Assembly: GCA_024691105.1 (NCBI GenBank)
Contig: JAILNY010000072.1
Location: 1 to 23,517, forward strand
Direction: 5' to 3'
DNA: 23,517 nucleotides
Origin: Treponema sp.
GTDB lineage: Bacteria; Spirochaetota; Spirochaetia; Treponematales; Treponemataceae
How positions within the stretch are numbered: the stretch's first letter is position 1; every line of letters starts with the position of its first letter. The notes below the pieces were generated by a model. The model ran no database searches. It was not told the DNA's origin and saw only the letters and a list, made by a program, of their open reading frames with translations. The translations under genes were made by a program, and so were the position numbers. Below are positions 20,735-23,517 of the stretch, one piece after another.

Positions 20735-21226
20735 TCAGTTTAGTATACCTTTGAACAGTTTTTTTACCTCTTCCGGCACTTCTTCTTCTGACTTTTCGTT
20801 TTTAAATCCCTTTTCCTCAAGCAGCTTTTCATCTTTTTCAACACGGGCAAGATATTCTTCCTGCTCGCGTTTTTTTGCTGTCTCGTAATCTTCAGAAAGT
20901 ACGGCCGGATTTCCCTTTACTCTAAAAGCCAGAGTCTTTATATCAGTGTCCTTTACCGCCATCTTAAGGCCTTTTAAAATGAATGCCTTGTTGGCCTGCA
21001 AAATCTGATTCCAGCCAGGATGATCTGTTTCAATCAAAAGAATCCCATTTTTATAATCGATTACCTTTGAGTGACCGGCAAGCTTTTTTCCATAACCATA
21101 AATTTTTTCTATGATTGAGTCCCAGGCTCTGGAAATTGAATTTCCTTTTTTAACAGAATTCACATCGATATTTTCAAAGAATCTATTCATCATTTGACTT
21201 GCAGTTACAATATCATTTTCATTCAT
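20735..21226 (-). CDS. dciA: DUF721 protein, DciA-like helicase operator
   Basis: The protein of 163 residues has a DUF721/DciA core at about residues 20-100 (WDSIIEKIYGYGKKLAGHSKVIDYKNGILLIETDHPGWNQIL), with the usual W, H-S and P-x-W positions. A charged helical tail (EREQEEYLARVEKDEKLLEEKGF-like) follows. DciA works with the replicative helicase DnaB in bacteria that lack DnaC or DnaI loaders, and is often next to recF or dnaA. The ATG at 21226 is preferred because GGAG is six bases upstream; the in-frame ATG at 21238 lacks such a site. It overlaps the end of recF by 8 bases with the preferred start. Confidence 0.82.
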   Translation of the reverse strand: MNENDIVTASQMMNRFFENIDVNSVKKGNSISRAWDSIIEKIYGYGKKLAGHSKVIDYKNGILLIETDHPGWNQILQANKAFILKGLKMAVKDTDIKTLAFRVKGNPAVLSEDYETAKKREQEEYLARVEKDEKLLEEKGFKNEKSEEEVPEEVKKLFKGILN

Positions 21227-22319
21227 ACCAGGCTCCATCTTTTATATTAATAACCTTTGTCGTAGTGTGCTTGTAACGCTCGTAAGGTTCACCCGGCAAA
21301 AATGTACAGAACAACTGATCATACTCAGGCAGCATAGAAGTAAGCTTTTGTCGTTTGTCCGGATCAAGTTCAAGCATAACATCGTCCATTAATAAAATCG
21401 GTTTTTCGCGGGTAATCTGGCTGTAAAAAACAGCCTGCGACACACGCAGTAAAAGTGCAATCAATCGACGCTGCCCGGTCGACGCAACCGGGACAAAAAG
21501 CATATTGTCTTTTACAAATTTTATTTTATCACGATGAGGACCACTCATCGTCGTTCCCATCACTTTATCAATTTCTCTTTTTTGCAAAAGTATATTTAAT
21601 ACTTCGTTTTCGTTTGGCGGCCGTTTTGAAATTCCATCTTCAATTTCTTTCCACGAAGGCTCATAAAAAATTCTTACGTTTTCTATACCAGAAATATCCT
21701 GATACAATTTAGAAAAAATTTCGTTAAATTTAAAAATTGCCGCCTTCCGTTTTTTTTCAATTTCAAGACCAACCTGTGCAAGCTGAATATCATAAACATC
21801 CAGCATGTCATATTTCTGTTCTTTTAAAAGAAGATTGCGCGATTTTAAAATCTGTTTGTATTTTCGTATGACATCAATGTAAAGAACATCATAAAGCGAA
21901 AGCGACTGATCAATAAAAAATCTTTTTCTTCCAGGATCACCAATTACAAAATCCATGTCGTCATGACAAAACAAAATACACGGCATTGTGTTTATCAATT
22001 CTTTTCTGTCCTGAATATTTTTTCCGTTTTTTTCTATTCTCTTTTTGGAATTTTCGTAATAGACATTTATACTCTTTGTACTTTCGTTTGAGTCCTGATA
22101 AAGAGCTTTGATACTAAAATCTTTTTGACCGTGTTTTATAATTTCAGAATCAAAATGTGTCCTGAAAGAATTTCCATAAGCACAATAATACAATGCTTCA
22201 AGAATATTACTTTTTCCCTGACCATTTTCACCAACAAAATAGACCTCCTTTGAAAGAAGGTCTATTTTATTATTATCAAGATTTCTAAAATTATAAAAAC
22301 TGATATTTAAGAAAGGCAT
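21219..22319 (-). CDS. recF: DNA replication and repair protein RecF
   Basis: The 366-residue protein is a normal-length RecF. It has the P-loop GENGQGKSN (30-38), the aromatic FRNLDNN start, the signature region GPHRDKIKF...STGQRRLIALLLR and the Walker B LLMDDVMLELD. RecF loads RecA at gaps and stalled forks together with RecO and RecR. Its ATG overlaps the dnaN stop by one base (TAATG), so it is translationally coupled to the clamp gene, the classical dnaN-recF order. Confidence 0.96.
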   Translation of the reverse strand: MPFLNISFYNFRNLDNNKIDLLSKEVYFVGENGQGKSNILEALYYCAYGNSFRTHFDSEIIKHGQKDFSIKALYQDSNESTKSINVYYENSKKRIEKNGKNIQDRKELINTMPCILFCHDDMDFVIGDPGRKRFFIDQSLSLYDVLYIDVIRKYKQILKSRNLLLKEQKYDMLDVYDIQLAQVGLEIEKKRKAAIFKFNEIFSKLYQDISGIENVRIFYEPSWKEIEDGISKRPPNENEVLNILLQKREIDKVMGTTMSGPHRDKIKFVKDNMLFVPVASTGQRRLIALLLRVSQAVFYSQITREKPILLMDDVMLELDPDKRQKLTSMLPEYDQLFCTFLPGEPYERYKHTTTKVINIKDGAWYE

Positions 22320-23422
22320 TAGTCGAGGTTCATCGGCATAATGATATGGAAGTAATCACTTGCAGGTTCTGATCTCAAAGTAACTGCTTTCATAGCTTCT
22401 GTAAATTCAAAAGTAATTCTTTCTGTAGGAATTACCTTTAAAGGTTCTTCGATATAAATATAGTTTAATGCCATTGTAATTTCTTCGCCATCATACTGAC
22501 AAGGAATCTCTTCATCAGCAGTACCGAGTTCGCTTTCTGGCGAAATCAATGTTAATACACCAGACTGAAGTTTAAAAATTACACGTGCAACTTTTTTATC
22601 AATCATGATTGTCATACGCTTAAGAGCAGATTCCAAATCTTTTTTATCAACCTGGAAGCTGTGAGCCTGACTTTCAGGGATTACTCTCTGATAATTAGGG
22701 AACTGTCCTTCAAGAAGAAGAGAAGAGTATTCGTAATTTCCAAACTTAATGAAAATCATTTTATCGATAACGGCTACAAAAACATTTCCTTCTGCAGGAG
22801 CATTTTTAAGAACGCTGTTTAAAACTTTTGTAGGAATAATTGCAGGAGCAAAATCATTAATACTCTGAGCAATTTCTTTTTCTACATAAGAAAGACGGCG
22901 GCCATCTGTTGCAACCATTACAAGCTTGTCTTCTTTCTTTTCAAGATATACACCTGTCATAAAATATCTGTTGCTGTCTTCTGAAACAGCAAAGATTGTC
23001 TGACTGATCATTTCTTTTAATTCTTTTGCAGGAACTTCAAAGAACTGAACTCCTTCTGTAGATGCAATTTCAGGGAACTTATCACTGGCCATACTCTTAA
23101 GCTGGAACTTAATTTTTTTAGCAGAAGGCTTAATTGTTACTGTGATGTCTTTCTGATCAAATTCAATTTCTCCAGAAGGTGAAGAAGAAAGGATACTCAT
23201 AAACTTATCACAGAAAATTGTTGTTGTTCCTTCTTCCTGAATATCAACAGGAATTTTTGTAATAAAGTTTACAGAAGAATCTGAAGCTTTAATTGTCAAA
23301 GTATTATTTTCTGCAATTAAAAGAATATTAGAAAGTATCGAAATAGGACTTTTATTACTGATAATTTCCTGGGTAACTGCAATTTCTTTAATCATTGCAT
23401 CGCGATCAAAAGTAAACTTCAT
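22319..23422 (-). CDS. dnaN: DNA polymerase III sliding clamp (beta subunit)
   Basis: The 367-residue protein has the three repeated clamp domains, beginning MKFTFDRDAMIKEIAVTQEIISNKSPISILSNILL. It contains the middle-domain region FAVSEDSNRYFMTGVYLE and the conserved ATDGRRLS. The end EPASDYFHIIMPMNL is the usual C-terminal clamp strand (the M-P-M-x-L form). The clamp encircles DNA and tethers polymerase III. GGGAG lies nine bases before the ATG. recF follows with a one-base overlap. dnaA is expected to the right, outside the window. Confidence 0.97.
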   Translation of the reverse strand: MKFTFDRDAMIKEIAVTQEIISNKSPISILSNILLIAENNTLTIKASDSSVNFITKIPVDIQEEGTTTIFCDKFMSILSSSPSGEIEFDQKDITVTIKPSAKKIKFQLKSMASDKFPEIASTEGVQFFEVPAKELKEMISQTIFAVSEDSNRYFMTGVYLEKKEDKLVMVATDGRRLSYVEKEIAQSINDFAPAIIPTKVLNSVLKNAPAEGNVFVAVIDKMIFIKFGNYEYSSLLLEGQFPNYQRVIPESQAHSFQVDKKDLESALKRMTIMIDKKVARVIFKLQSGVLTLISPESELGTADEEIPCQYDGEEITMALNYIYIEEPLKVIPTERITFEFTEAMKAVTLRSEPASDYFHIIMPMNLD

Positions 23423-23517
23423 TTAAATAATCTCCCAATTTATTTGTTTTATTCTGAATTCTAAAAAGAACCAGTATTTATTCACATATTTTATTAAATT
23501 TATTTTAAATTTAAATT
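23423..23517. other. AT-rich region upstream of dnaN with one DnaA-box-like site
   Basis: The 95 bases before dnaN are extremely AT-rich. TTATTCACA at 23478-23486 fits the DnaA box pattern TTWTNCACA. A single such site does not prove an origin, but the neighbouring dnaN-recF genes make an origin-adjacent position likely. No convincing promoter was found in this stretch. Confidence 0.4.

Noticed and set aside
1..23517. CRISPR arrays, tRNA genes, transposases or phage genes
   Set aside because: No regularly spaced repeats, no cloverleaf-like segments with the T-arm pattern and no transposase or integrase motifs were noticed on either strand.

Overview
The window is about 23.5 kb of chromosome from a spirochaete, most probably a Treponema of the gut or rumen type. 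The reasons are: base composition is low in GC, with higher-GC patches. The gene set includes an origin cluster (dnaN, recF, a DUF721/DciA gene), rpmH, rnpA, yidD, yidC and khpB/jag. There is also a cyclophilin-FKBP fusion lipoprotein and several small secreted proteins with treponeme-like signal peptides. No tRNA, rRNA, CRISPR array, insertion sequence or phage gene was seen. The species assignment is an inference from gene content only.

Layout from left to right. Positions 1-975 hold the start of a gene that leaves the window, a broken small secreted-protein gene and a lipoprotein, all on the minus strand. From 978 to 2285 a PrsW-type membrane protease and a shikimate-kinase-like protein diverge from interleaved promoters that appear to start transcription at the start codon itself. 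From 2328 to 4224 come a SlyD-type FKBP with a cysteine/glycine tail, a NifU-like Fe-S scaffold and a GNAT acetyltransferase, all minus. From 4184 to 7320 are a putP-type sodium/proline symporter broken by one frameshift, and a DUF711/UPF0210 protein followed by a second copy of its own last codons. From 7413 to 12158 are a D-2-hydroxyacid dehydrogenase (plus), a secreted GH18-like protein (minus), a double-ATPase ModF-like ABC protein (minus) and a secreted YD-repeat protein (plus).

From 23422 down to 12348 everything runs on the minus strand with small gaps or overlaps: dnaN, recF, dciA, then rpmH (with its own promoter and a terminator-like leader hairpin), rnpA, yidD, yidC, khpB, a secreted protein of unknown function, the cyclophilin-FKBP lipoprotein, an unknown cytosolic protein and a secreted ankyrin-repeat protein. 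This block combines the sliding clamp and repair genes near the likely origin with ribosome/RNase P and membrane-insertion genes, and then with envelope proteins and a periplasmic folding catalyst. The convergent end at 12159-12347 carries four hairpins, the last being a clear bidirectional terminator.

The most unusual points are the leftover paralogue tail behind the DUF711 gene, three start codons lying exactly six bases after a -10 box with no ribosome binding site, the frameshifts in putP and in the left-edge secreted gene, the kinase lacking expected shikimate-binding arginines, and the asymmetric ABC protein. I did not find a clear, wholly new multi-gene system.
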